Shown here: positions 33,018 through 41,280 of the stretch, piece after piece
How the letters are laid out: each line of letters starts with the position of its first letter
Position numbering within the stretch: position 1 is the first letter of the stretch
NCBI GenBank assembly: GCA_902470765.1
Contig: CABRHW010000010.1
Coordinates: 11,903-75,902 of the forward strand
Source of the DNA: an uncultured Collinsella sp.
GTDB taxonomy: Bacteria; Actinomycetota; Coriobacteriia; Coriobacteriales; Coriobacteriaceae
Direction: 5' to 3'
DNA: 64,000 nt
Position numbers and translations under genes: made by a program
The notes under the pieces: generated by a model
Database searches by the model: none
The model's input: the letters and a program-made list of their open reading frames with translations, nothing else
Told to the model about the DNA's origin: nothing

Positions 33018-33305
33018 AATGCGTTGACGGAGAGGGTTTTGCCCGCCGCGTCGCCGGCAAGAGAGGGAAGGTCATGGGCTGCGAGCCTTCCTGCGGTGAC
33101 AAGGGCCAAGCGTTCACTCCCGAGCAGCGACCTCAACGGGCACGCGGCCAGCGGCGGCGAAGCCCCAGTAGGGAAGCCGTGAGCCTCGCGACAAGGGGCA
33201 CAGAGTGGGCGCGGCGGGCCAGACATCCGCCGGGTCAAACAAGGTGGTACCGCGGAATTCAACCGTCCTTGGGCAATGCACATGCCCGAGGGCGGTTTTT
33301 TTATT
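33018..33305 (+). promoter_or_regulatory. T-box riboswitch controlling pheST
   Basis: Most of the 505-bp gap before pheS is a T-box leader. The T-box sequence AAGGTGGTACCGCGGAA is at 33241-33257, followed by a terminator (CCTTGGGC ... GCCCGAGGGCGG then seven T, 33263-33303). Upstream 33018-33180 forms the long stem I region, with AGAGAGGGAAGGTC typical of the distal stem. A TTC followed by A near 33114 is a plausible Phe specifier; exact pairing was not folded. Uncharged tRNA-Phe should promote read-through. Confidence 0.9.
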
Positions 33306-33388
33306 ACCGAACCGGGCCGCGTTTTCACAACGCCAGACGGTGGCAGCCGCCTCGGCAAACGGAGAGCGCGAGAGACGAAAGGGAAGAC

Positions 33389-34465
33389 ATGAGTCTGATT
33401 GATGATCTGGTCAAACTCGAGGAAGAGGCCAAGGAGCTCGTCGCAGGCGCCGACGACGCAGCCAAGCTCGAGGCTGCGCGCGTTGAGCTGCTCGGTCGCA
33501 AGGGTCGTATCACCGGCTTGATGCGCATGATGGGCAAGCTCGCCCCCGAGGATCGTCCCGTAATGGGCAAGCGCGCCAACGAGATGCGCCAGCTGATCGA
33601 GGGCATGCTCGACGAGCGAAACACCGAGATGAAGGCTGCCGCCCTCAAGCGCGCACTCGAGCACGACGCCGTCGACATCACGCTGCCGGGCATCCGTCCG
33701 CAGATCGGCCACCAGCACCTGATCAAGCAGATCATCGAGGAGGCCGAGGACATCTTCTGCGGCATCGGCTACACCGTCGAGTCCGGTCCCATGGTCGACA
33801 CCTCCTACTACAACTTCACCGCGCTCAACGCCCCTATGGATCACCCGAGCCGCTCGGCCCGCGATACCTTCTACGTGGTCGACAATAACCCCGGCAGCGT
33901 CGCGCACCCCGAGGCCCACGCCCACGGCGAGTCCGACGTGCTGCTGCGCACCCAGACCTCGGGCGTGCAGATCCACACCATGGAGTCGCAGAAGCCGCCC
34001 ATCTACATGATTTGCCCGGGCACCGTCTACCGTCCCGACACGGCCGATGCCTGCCACCTTCCGCAGTTCAACCAGATCGAGGGCCTGGTCGTCGACGAGG
34101 GCATCACCTTTGGCGACCTGAAGGGCACGCTCGACTACTTTGTTAAGTGCATGTTTGGCGAGGATCGCAAGACGCGTTACCGCCCGCACTTCTTCCCCTT
34201 CACCGAGCCCAGCTGCGAGGTGGACGTGAGCTGCCACGTGTGCGGCGGCAAGGGCTGCAACTTCTGCAAGCACAGCGGCTGGATCGAGATCTTGGGCTGC
34301 GGCATGGTCGACCCCAACGTCCTGATCAACTGCGGCATCGACCCCGAGAAGTACACCGGCTTCGCCTTTGGTATTGGCGCCGAGCGCGTCGCGGCCCTGC
34401 GCTACGACCTGCCGGACCTCAGAACGCTCATGACAGGCGATATGCGTTTCCTGAATCAGTTCTAG
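33389..34465 (+). CDS. pheS: Phenylalanine-tRNA ligase alpha subunit
   Basis: A 358-residue class II synthetase catalytic subunit. The N-terminus is a coiled coil (LVKLEEEAKELVAGADDAAKLEAARVELLGRKG). Motif 2 is in LLRTQTSGVQIHTM, the Phe-pocket strand is FNQIEGLVVDEGITF, and motif 3 is in GFAFGIGAERVAALRYDLPDLR near the C-terminus. CHVCGGKGCNFCKHSGWIEILGCGMVDPNV is normal for bacterial PheS. The ATG at 33389 follows AAAGGGAAG; an upstream open frame lies in the T-box. It works as the alpha2beta2 enzyme with PheT, which follows after a 184-bp spacer with a hairpin repeat. Confidence 0.96.
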   Translation: MSLIDDLVKLEEEAKELVAGADDAAKLEAARVELLGRKGRITGLMRMMGKLAPEDRPVMGKRANEMRQLIEGMLDERNTEMKAAALKRALEHDAVDITLPGIRPQIGHQHLIKQIIEEAEDIFCGIGYTVESGPMVDTSYYNFTALNAPMDHPSRSARDTFYVVDNNPGSVAHPEAHAHGESDVLLRTQTSGVQIHTMESQKPPIYMICPGTVYRPDTADACHLPQFNQIEGLVVDEGITFGDLKGTLDYFVKCMFGEDRKTRYRPHFFPFTEPSCEVDVSCHVCGGKGCNFCKHSGWIEILGCGMVDPNVLINCGIDPEKYTGFAFGIGAERVAALRYDLPDLRTLMTGDMRFLNQF

Positions 34466-34473
34466 GCTGCGGC

Positions 34474-34566
34474 TTGCCCAAGCACGGCACCTCGGCGCTC
34501 ATTCGTCGCTTGCGTACCAAAGTACGCGGCGCTCCTCTTTCGGGCCGATCTGCCGCACTTGGGCAA
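34474..34566. repeat. Long hairpin, family I-related copy 3, between pheS and pheT
   Basis: TTGCCCAAGCACGGCA and TGCCGCACTTGGGCAA pair at 14 of 16 positions. The centre GCGTACCAAAGTACGC and flanking GCTCCTCTTTC closely match copy 1 at 6713-6742 although the outer stem is entirely different. It lies inside the pheST operon. Confidence 0.7.
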
Positions 34567-34649
34567 CCCTCGCTTTGTAAGGAATGTTCACAAAGTTGAA
34601 GTTTCCACCTGCATCTCTTCGCAGGCTTTCAGTATGAAAGGAGAGCTAG

Positions 34650-37103
34650 ATGCGTGTTTCTTACGACTGGCTCAAGACCATGATCGATATTCCGGAGGAT
34701 CCCAAGACCCTTTCGGACGAATATATCCGTACCGGCACCGAGGTCGAGGCGATCGACACCGTGGGCGAGTCCTTCGACCACGTGGTGACCGCCAAGGTGC
34801 TCACCAAGACCCCGCACCCCGATAGCGACCACATGTATGTGTGCTCGGTCGACGTGGGTGACAAGAACCTCGATGCCGACGGCAATCCCGCTCCGCTGCA
34901 GATCGTCTGCGGCGCGCAGAACTTCGAGGCCGGCGACCACATCGTCACGGCCATGATCGGCGCAGTTCTGCCCGGCGACGTCAAGATCAAGAAGAGCAAG
35001 CTTCGCGGCGTCGTGTCCATGGGCATGAACTGTTCCGCACGCGAGCTCGGCCTGGGCGGCGACCACTCCGGCATTATGATCCTGCCCGAGGATACGCCCT
35101 GCGGCATGCCGTTTGCCGAGTATGTGGGCTCGAGCGACACCGTGCTCGACTGCGAGATCACGCCCAACCGCCCCGACTGCCTGTCCATGATTGGCATGGC
35201 CCGCGAGACCGGTGCCATCTTCGACCGCGATTTCCACGTTGAGCTGCCCGTCATCAAGGCGGAGACCGGCCGCGCGACCGACGACGAGCTTTCGGTCGAG
35301 ATTGCCGACGAGGGCCTGTGCGACCGCTATGTCGCCCGCATCGTGCGCAACGTGAAGGTCGGCCCGTCGCCCGACTGGATGGTCAAGCGCCTTAACGCCC
35401 TGGGCGTGCGCCCGCACAACAACATCGTCGACATCACCAACTATGTGATGATGCTCACCGGTCAGCCGCTGCACGCCTTTGACCTCGACACCTTTGCCGA
35501 GCGCGATGGCCATCGCCGCGTGGTGGTTCGCGCCGCCCAACAGGACGAGAAGTTTACGACCCTCGACGGCGAGGAGCGCGTGCTCGACGCCGGCATGGGC
35601 CTCATCACCGACGGCGAGCGTCCCGTGGCGCTGGCCGGCGTTATGGGCGGCATGGATTCCGAGATCGAGGACGATACCGTTGACGTGATGGTCGAGAGCG
35701 CCTGCTTCAACGCCGGCCGCACCTCGCACACCAGCCGCGACCTGTCGCTGATCTCTGACGCCTCCATTCGCTTTGAGCGCCAGGTCGACGAGACCGGCTG
35801 CGTGGATGTCGCCAACGTCACGTGCGCGCTCATCGAGGAGATCGCCGACGGCGAGGTCGCTCCCGGCTATGTCGACGTGTTCCCCGCGCCCAAGAGCATC
35901 GACAGCATCAAGCTGCGCTTGGCCCGCGTGCATGCCATCTGCGGTGCCGACATCGAGCCCGACTTTATCGAGCGTTCGCTCACCCGTCTGGGCTGCACCG
36001 TCGAGCGCGACGGCGAGGACTTCATGGTCACGCCGCCGAGCTTCCGTCCCGACCTGCCGCGTGAGATCGACCTGATCGAGGAGGTCCTGCGCCTGTGGGG
36101 CATGGGCCGCGTGACGGCGACCATCCCGGCTGCCAAGAACCACATCGGCGGCCTGACCCGCGAGCAGAAGCTCACCCGCAAGGTCGGCGAGATCCTGCGC
36201 GCCTGTGGCCTCAACGAGACTACGACCTTTGGCTTTGCCGCCCCGGGCGACCTGGAGAAGATCGGTATGTCCACCGAGGGCCGCGGCTGCCCCGTGGTTC
36301 TCATGAACCCGCTGGTGGCCGAGCAGACCGAGATGCGCCGCTCGCTGCTGCCGGGTCTGCTGCAGTCTGTGGCCTACAACGAGGCCCACGGCACGCCTAA
36401 CGTGCATCTGTACGAGGTCGGCAGCCTGTTCCACGGTCGCGAGAATGCCAGCCTGCCCAAGGAGACCAAGTCCGTGGCGGGTGTGCTCTCGGGCCAGTGG
36501 AGCGAGCAGTCTTGGAACATGAAGTACCGCAAGCTGCGTTTCTTCTTTGGCAAGGGCATTGTCGAGGAGCTGCTCGCCCAGCTGCGCATCGAGAAGGTCC
36601 GCTTCCGTCCCGTCGAGGGCGAGGGCTATGCCTTTTTGCAGCCGGGCCGTGCGGCTGAGGTTCTGTCCGGCGGCACCGTGCTGGGCTGGGTCGGCGAGAT
36701 TCACCCCGAGGCGCGCGAGGCTATGGGCATTGACGAGGTTGTCGTTGCCTTTGAGCTCGATCTGGACAAGCTGATCAAGGGCGCCCGCAATCAGGAGAAC
36801 TACCGTGAGTTCTCGCAGTACCCGGCCGTTGAGCACGACCTTGCTATCGTGGTCGACAACACTGTGACCTGCGAGGATCTTGAGCGTCTTATTACGAGTG
36901 CCGGCGGCAAGCTGCTCGAGGGCGTGCGCCTGTTCGATGTCTACCGCGATCCCATCCGCATCGGAGCGGGCAAAAAGTCCATGGCCTTTGCGCTTACGTA
37001 TCGCTCCGACGACCACACGCTTACCAGCGAAGAGGTCGAGAAAGCGCACCAGAAGATTGTCACCAAGGTGTGCAAGGGCGTAAACGGCGAGGTCCGCTCG
37101 TAA
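34650..37103 (+). CDS. pheT: Phenylalanine-tRNA ligase beta subunit
   Basis: An 817-residue PheT of full length. Domains in order: N-terminal region (MRVSYDWLKTMIDIPEDP), EMAP-like tRNA-binding domain (about residues 40-150, VVTAKVLTKTPHPDSDHMYVCSVDVG), B3/4 editing domain (about 210-390, including AFDLDTFAE), B5 domain (about 400-475), catalytic-like core (about 490-680), and C-terminal FDX-ACB anticodon-binding domain (YREFSQYPAVEHDLAIVVD and on to the end). Its ATG is preceded by AAAGGAG. Co-regulated with pheS by the T-box, subject to the repeat hairpin between them. Confidence 0.96.
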   Translation: MRVSYDWLKTMIDIPEDPKTLSDEYIRTGTEVEAIDTVGESFDHVVTAKVLTKTPHPDSDHMYVCSVDVGDKNLDADGNPAPLQIVCGAQNFEAGDHIVTAMIGAVLPGDVKIKKSKLRGVVSMGMNCSARELGLGGDHSGIMILPEDTPCGMPFAEYVGSSDTVLDCEITPNRPDCLSMIGMARETGAIFDRDFHVELPVIKAETGRATDDELSVEIADEGLCDRYVARIVRNVKVGPSPDWMVKRLNALGVRPHNNIVDITNYVMMLTGQPLHAFDLDTFAERDGHRRVVVRAAQQDEKFTTLDGEERVLDAGMGLITDGERPVALAGVMGGMDSEIEDDTVDVMVESACFNAGRTSHTSRDLSLISDASIRFERQVDETGCVDVANVTCALIEEIADGEVAPGYVDVFPAPKSIDSIKLRLARVHAICGADIEPDFIERSLTRLGCTVERDGEDFMVTPPSFRPDLPREIDLIEEVLRLWGMGRVTATIPAAKNHIGGLTREQKLTRKVGEILRACGLNETTTFGFAAPGDLEKIGMSTEGRGCPVVLMNPLVAEQTEMRRSLLPGLLQSVAYNEAHGTPNVHLYEVGSLFHGRENASLPKETKSVAGVLSGQWSEQSWNMKYRKLRFFFGKGIVEELLAQLRIEKVRFRPVEGEGYAFLQPGRAAEVLSGGTVLGWVGEIHPEAREAMGIDEVVVAFELDLDKLIKGARNQENYREFSQYPAVEHDLAIVVDNTVTCEDLERLITSAGGKLLEGVRLFDVYRDPIRIGAGKKSMAFALTYRSDDHTLTSEEVEKAHQKIVTKVCKGVNGEVRS

Positions 37104-37115
37104 TCTTTGCCGTTT

Positions 37116-37210
37116 GGAACCCGCCCCCTGCGGGGTTTTCACGGCAACGTCCTCGCCGCTTCGCGGCTGCGGGATGTTGCCTTAGAAAACCCCTCTCGAG
37201 GGCGGGTTCC
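37116..37210. repeat. Long hairpin, family II copy 1
   Basis: Lies in the 326-bp gap after pheT. Nested arms: GGAACCCGCCC/GGGCGGGTTCC (perfect, 11 bp), GGGGTTTTC/GAAAACCCC (perfect, 9 bp), GGCAAC/GTTGCC, and a CCGC-TTC-GCGG apex. The centre GTCCTCGCCGCTTCGCGGCT recurs almost exactly in copy 2 at 45911. Confidence 0.75.
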
Positions 37211-37339
37211 TGCGTTAACCTTGTTGCGAGCGGACCGCACCTTCTTCCGGGTGACCGGAAAGTTGGGAGTGCATGGGCCCTTTATTGGGCGGTGTGTGGA
37301 CCTGGGTTAATAACGTACGTATTGCAAGGGCGTGCTGCG

Positions 37340-37405
37340 TTGTCGGCGGTGCGCCTTTTTGTTAGTATGCAGAGTCGGTGTTACGGATTGTTGGAAACGT
37401 AACAC
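37340..37405 (+). promoter_or_regulatory. Promoter with NikR-like operator before nikMN
   Basis: TTGTCG (37340-37345), 17 bp, then TAGTAT (37363-37368) form a plausible promoter. GTGTTAC (37378) and GTAACAC (37399) form a perfect inverted repeat with 14-nt spacing just downstream, covering the expected start site. This fits the GTGTTAC-N13/14-GTAACAC form I recall for NikR in some bacteria, and suggests nickel-dependent repression. Confidence 0.7.
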
Positions 37406-37429
37406 GCAACGTTCTGATTGAGAGAGCTC

Positions 37430-38512
37430 ATGCATATTCCAGATAATTATCTGTCCCCGCAGACCGATGCCGTTATGGCGGTGGCGATGGTGCCCGTATG
37501 GGTTCACTGCATCAAGAAAGTGCGCGCCACGCTCGATCGCGAGCATATGGCCTTTCTGGGTATTTGCGCTGCGTTCTCCTTTTTGCTCATGATGTTTAAC
37601 GTGCCGCTGCCCGGCGGCACCACAGGCCACGCTGTCGGCGGCGCACTCATCGCGCTGCTGCTGGGTCCCGAGGCCGCGGCTATCGCTGTCTCGGTCGCGC
37701 TGGCGCTGCAGGCGCTGCTGTTTGGCGACGGCGGCGTTCTGTCGTTTGGCGCCAACTGCTTTAACATGGCCTTTGTGCTGCCGTTTGTCGCTGCTATCGT
37801 GTTCCGTGTGCTCAACAGCCGTCTGCACGACAAGAGCTGGGGCACCTCGGTTTCTGCCATCGTGAGCGGTTGGGTCGGTCTGTGCCTGGCGGCCCTGTGC
37901 GCGGCAATCGAGTTTGGTATTCAGCCGATGCTCTTCACCAACGTTTCGGGCGCCCCTCTGTACTGCCCCTTCCCGCTGTCCGTGGCTATTCCGGCCATGT
38001 TGATCCCGCATATGCTGGTTGCCGGCGTGATCGAGGGCGTGGCGACGGCCGCCATCTACGGCTTCATTAAGAAGACGGCGCCGAGCATTATCGTCGGCCC
38101 CGAAGCCGCCGATGGCCAGCTTGCCGCCAATGGTACCGCCAAGAAGACTTCCCTGATTCCCACGCTCATTCTGGTCGCCGTGCTTGTCGTGGCTACGCCG
38201 CTCGGCTTGCTCGCCACCGGTGACGCCTGGGGTGAGTGGGACGCCGAGGGCGCCGCGACCGCCGTTCAGGAGGCTGGCGACGACAGCCTGCAGGCTTCGG
38301 TCGGCCTCGATACCCCGACCTTTGCCGACGCCCTGCCCACGGGCGATTATCTGCAGGCCTATTCCGAGGAGCAGGGCCTTGGCTTTGCCGGCCAGGCTGC
38401 GATGTATATTCTTTCGGGCGTGATTGGCGTGGCGGTGCTCACCATCACATTCCGCCTGGTCTCGCTGACGGTCAAGGAAAGCGGTGCTCATGGCAATAGC
38501 CGAGCTGCCTAG
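37430..38512 (+). CDS. nikMN: ECF-type metal transporter substrate-binding subunit, NikMN/CbiMN fusion
   Basis: A 360-residue membrane protein. It starts MHIPDNYLSP; the Met-His N-terminus is part of the metal site in CbiM/NikM, which fixes the start at 37430 and not the upstream ATG at 37418. The M part (about residues 1-215) has the typical VPLPGGTTGHAVGGALIALLLGPEAA and LLFGDGGVLSFGANCFNMA. The C-terminal 120 residues contain an extracytoplasmic loop and a last helix like the small N subunit (ATPLGLLATGDAWGEWD ... FAGQAAMYILSGVIGVAVLTI). The upstream NikR-like box favours nickel over cobalt. Its stop overlaps nikQ by 23 bp. Confidence 0.88.
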   Translation: MHIPDNYLSPQTDAVMAVAMVPVWVHCIKKVRATLDREHMAFLGICAAFSFLLMMFNVPLPGGTTGHAVGGALIALLLGPEAAAIAVSVALALQALLFGDGGVLSFGANCFNMAFVLPFVAAIVFRVLNSRLHDKSWGTSVSAIVSGWVGLCLAALCAAIEFGIQPMLFTNVSGAPLYCPFPLSVAIPAMLIPHMLVAGVIEGVATAAIYGFIKKTAPSIIVGPEAADGQLAANGTAKKTSLIPTLILVAVLVVATPLGLLATGDAWGEWDAEGAATAVQEAGDDSLQASVGLDTPTFADALPTGDYLQAYSEEQGLGFAGQAAMYILSGVIGVAVLTITFRLVSLTVKESGAHGNSRAA

Positions 38513-39326
38513 TTGGCTTGCGGCCGAGGAGCGTTACGAGCCCGCGGGGGCTCGGCATCGTGTGATGCAAAAGAATGTCCTGCACCTGGCGAGCCTGCTT
38601 GAGCGGGTTCGCCTGGGTGGAGGCGCGCACGAGGGCGGGTCGATGGTCGACCGCGCCCTTTCTTGCGTTTCGGCTCCGGTGCGCCTGGTGGGGATGTTCG
38701 TTTGCGTCCTGTGCGTGTGTCTGACGCAAAGCCCGCTGTACCTGATGTTGATGGCGGCGATCGCGTTGGTGCTGGTCGCGGTGCGCCCCGTACGCGGGCT
38801 GCGCGCTACCTTTGTGCCGGCGTTGGCTGCCGCGGGGTTTGCCGTGGTTCTGGCGCTGCCTGCCCTGCTGCTGGGTGCTTCTGCCTCGGGCGCCATGCTC
38901 AAGATTGCACTCAAGACGTTCATTAACGTGTCGCTGGTGCTGGGTGTTTCGTGGACGCTCACCTGGAGCCGCATGTCGGCGGCGCTTAAGATGCTGCACC
39001 TGCCCGACGAGGTCATCTTTACTTTCGATATGGCGCTCAAGCATATCGAGGTGCTGGGACGCACAGCGCACGATCTGTGCGAATCAGTCATGCTGCGCAG
39101 CGTCGGTTCCGCGCCTGCGGGTTTTTCGCGTACCGATTCGATCGCGGGTATCATGGGCATGACCTTTATCAAGGCGATGGAATGCAGCCGCGCGATGGAC
39201 GAGGCTATGCTTTGCCGTGGCTTTGCCGGTGCGTATCCGACTCCCGCGCGGAGCGGCTTTGGCTGGCGCGATGCGGTCTATGCGGTCGTCGTGGTGCTGC
39301 TCGCCGTGTTGTGCGCGGTGCTGTAG
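38490..39326 (+). CDS. nikQ: ECF transporter transmembrane (T) subunit, NikQ/CbiQ
   Basis: A 278-residue T component that couples the ATPase to the metal-binding subunit. Four to six helices lie between residues 55 and 150 and at the C-terminus (AVYAVVVVLLAVLCAVL). The coupling motifs with Ala-Arg-Gly-type signature are near SVMLRSVGSAPAGF and AMDEAMLCRGFAGAYP. The ATG at 38490 follows AAGGAAAG within nikMN. It is the middle gene of an M/N-Q-O operon. Confidence 0.88.
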   Translation: MAIAELPSWLAAEERYEPAGARHRVMQKNVLHLASLLERVRLGGGAHEGGSMVDRALSCVSAPVRLVGMFVCVLCVCLTQSPLYLMLMAAIALVLVAVRPVRGLRATFVPALAAAGFAVVLALPALLLGASASGAMLKIALKTFINVSLVLGVSWTLTWSRMSAALKMLHLPDEVIFTFDMALKHIEVLGRTAHDLCESVMLRSVGSAPAGFSRTDSIAGIMGMTFIKAMECSRAMDEAMLCRGFAGAYPTPARSGFGWRDAVYAVVVVLLAVLCAVL

Positions 39327-39370
39327 CGCGGGCGGCCGAGCCGTCGATGTGGATAGGGAAGGGCGACGTT

Positions 39371-40141
39371 TTGGCAAACGATACGAATGGCGTGATGGGC
39401 GCGAGCGGTGCTACTGGCGCCAAGAGCGTGCCGCTCATCGAGTTTCGCGACGTGCTGTTCTCCTATGCGGGGCATACGGTTGTCGATGGTGTGTCGCTGC
39501 AGGTCGATCGTGGTGAACTCGTTGCCCTACTCGGTCCCAACGGCTGCGGTAAGACGACGATTATGCGCCTTATCAACGGTCTTGAACTAGCGGACGCGGG
39601 TGCGTACCTGTTTGACGGGCACGTGATCGATGCGGCATATCTCAAGGATTCCGCAGCCGCTCAGCGTTTTCATCAGCGCGTGGGCTTTGTGTTCCAGAAT
39701 GCCGACGCCCAGCTGTTCTGCGCTACGGTGGGCGAGGAAGTTGCTTTTGGCCCCGCGCAGATGGGGCTGCCGACAGACGAGCTCGAGCGCCGCGTCCGCG
39801 ATGCCATGGAGCTGTTCCAGGTTGCCGATCTGGTCGATGCCTCGCCCTATCAGCTTTCGGGCGGGCAAAAGAAGCGCGTTGCGCTGGCTGCGGTGGTGTC
39901 GATGAACCCCGATATCCTAGTGCTCGATGAGCCCACCAACGGGCTCGATGAGGACTCGTGCGACATCGTAGTCAACTTTTTGCTGGCCTACGTTGCTGCC
40001 GGTAAGACGGTTTTGATGAGTACGCACCATCAAGATTTGGTGCGCCGCCTGGAGGCCCGTGCCATCTATATCGATCGATATCACCATGTGGTCGAGGCGC
40101 CCGTGCCGTCGTATGGAACCGAAAGCGGTGCTGCGGAATAG
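39371..40141 (+). CDS. nikO: ECF transporter ATP-binding subunit, NikO/CbiO
   Basis: A 256-residue ABC ATPase energising nickel/cobalt uptake. Walker A is GPNGCGKTTIM, the Q-loop region is FVFQNADAQLF, the signature is YQLSGGQKKRVALA, Walker B is DILVLDEPTNGLD, and the H-loop is MSTHHQDL. I chose the TTG at 39371 because GGGAAGGG lies 7 nt upstream. The ATG at 39347 is in frame and would add 8 residues (MWIGKGDV) but lacks a ribosome site. The Q-O spacing is 44 bp from the TTG. Confidence 0.9.
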   Translation: MANDTNGVMGASGATGAKSVPLIEFRDVLFSYAGHTVVDGVSLQVDRGELVALLGPNGCGKTTIMRLINGLELADAGAYLFDGHVIDAAYLKDSAAAQRFHQRVGFVFQNADAQLFCATVGEEVAFGPAQMGLPTDELERRVRDAMELFQVADLVDASPYQLSGGQKKRVALAAVVSMNPDILVLDEPTNGLDEDSCDIVVNFLLAYVAAGKTVLMSTHHQDLVRRLEARAIYIDRYHHVVEAPVPSYGTESGAAE

Positions 40142-40219
40142 TTGCTGCGTAGGGTATGTATGGCCGCCTGTGCGACTCTGCCGTGATGGTATAGTTAACC
40201 AGGTTTTATGGGGGTGGCT

Positions 40220-41068
40220 ATGCCAAGTTGGAACATTCATATCGCTCAAACGGAGCGCTTGCTGGCACGTGCTAGCGTGCTTGCCGATAGCGTGCGCGAC
40301 CGCAATGCCTTTTTGTTTGGCTGCGTGGTTCCGGATATCTTCGTGGGCTATATGGTCCCTGGCATCGCCGATCCCATTCCGTATCGCATTACGCACTTTG
40401 CAAAGCCCGAGCCTATCCCTAAGCCGCGCGAGCACGAGTTCTGGGATACCTATGTGGCGCCGCTGCTTAAAGGCGCACCCGCGGGCGAACCTGCTGAGGC
40501 TACCTCGATTGTCGAGGAGCGCGAGCGACTGAACCGCGTGCACTATCCTCAGCGCTACAGGGATGCCGAGCCGGTTGTCGGTCCCGGCGCCTGTGAGTTC
40601 TCGCTTGCGTCCGAAGATGTGGCGCAGTCGCTGCTCGATTTGACGCTGGGCGTCTGGTCGCATCTGGTGGCGGATACCGTATGGAATACGCGCGTGAATC
40701 AGTACCTGGAGGCGCACGGCGGCAAGCCGTGCGAGGAATTCCGCATTAAAAAGCAAGGCGACTTTGACTGGTTTGGTAAGACGCTCGGCATTGTTTCGAT
40801 TCCGCGCGCGACCGATCGCCTGTATACTGCGGCGACGCGTTTTGGGCAGTATCCCATCCATAAGGAGTATGTGCTCAAGACCATTGGCGTTATGCACGAG
40901 ATTGTACGCGAAAACCCCGGCGAGCCCGATCATCCGCCGTATCGCCTGCTAACCGAGGAGTTTTTCGATGCAACGTTTACCGAGGTCATCGAGCTAACCG
41001 AGGCGGGATTTGCCGCCCGCGTCGCATCACCCGGTGTTCCTGCTCTGCCCCTGATCGCTAGCTGCTAG
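40220..41068 (+). CDS. Zinc-dependent phospholipase C-like protein
   Basis: A 282-residue protein of the bacterial zinc-dependent phospholipase C-like group. The N-terminus PSWNIHIAQTERLLAR ... NAFLFGCVVPDIF carries the conserved His and Asp of the family, and LTLGVWSHLVADTVWNTRVNQYL holds the second His/Asp pair, all candidate zinc ligands. There is no signal peptide, so it is probably cytoplasmic; whether it is a real phospholipase is unknown. The start at 40220 is preceded by GGGGGTGG and gives the usual MPSWNIH opening; an ATG at 40208 adds four residues. Confidence 0.75.
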   Translation: MPSWNIHIAQTERLLARASVLADSVRDRNAFLFGCVVPDIFVGYMVPGIADPIPYRITHFAKPEPIPKPREHEFWDTYVAPLLKGAPAGEPAEATSIVEERERLNRVHYPQRYRDAEPVVGPGACEFSLASEDVAQSLLDLTLGVWSHLVADTVWNTRVNQYLEAHGGKPCEEFRIKKQGDFDWFGKTLGIVSIPRATDRLYTAATRFGQYPIHKEYVLKTIGVMHEIVRENPGEPDHPPYRLLTEEFFDATFTEVIELTEAGFAARVASPGVPALPLIASC

Positions 41069-41215
41069 CTGGCCGGCCCGGCAGTGAACAGCTCATCCCA
41101 ATCGACCAACAGCTCCCGTCGCAGGGCGTAAACACGGCAAACGAGCTGCACATTTCATAGCATGCCATAAGTAGCTGGTTGCGTGTCATGCCGTGCGGGA
41201 GGCATCGACGCACAG

Positions 41216-41253
41216 AAAAAGGGCCCGGAAGGCAAAGCCTTCCGGGCCCTTTG
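41216..41253 (-). terminator. Terminator of pyruvate kinase
   Basis: GGGCCCGGAAGGC pairs perfectly with GCCTTCCGGGCCC around AAA. AAAAA on one side and TTT on the other allow bidirectional use; it serves pyk on the minus strand and the converging gene at 40220. Confidence 0.92.
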
Positions 41254-41280
41254 CAATGCAAGTGTGCTTGCAAGTGCGAT

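Noticed and set aside
33018..33305. Coding frame extending pheS upstream
   Set aside because: The upstream open frame runs through the T-box core and its terminator, which are non-coding.
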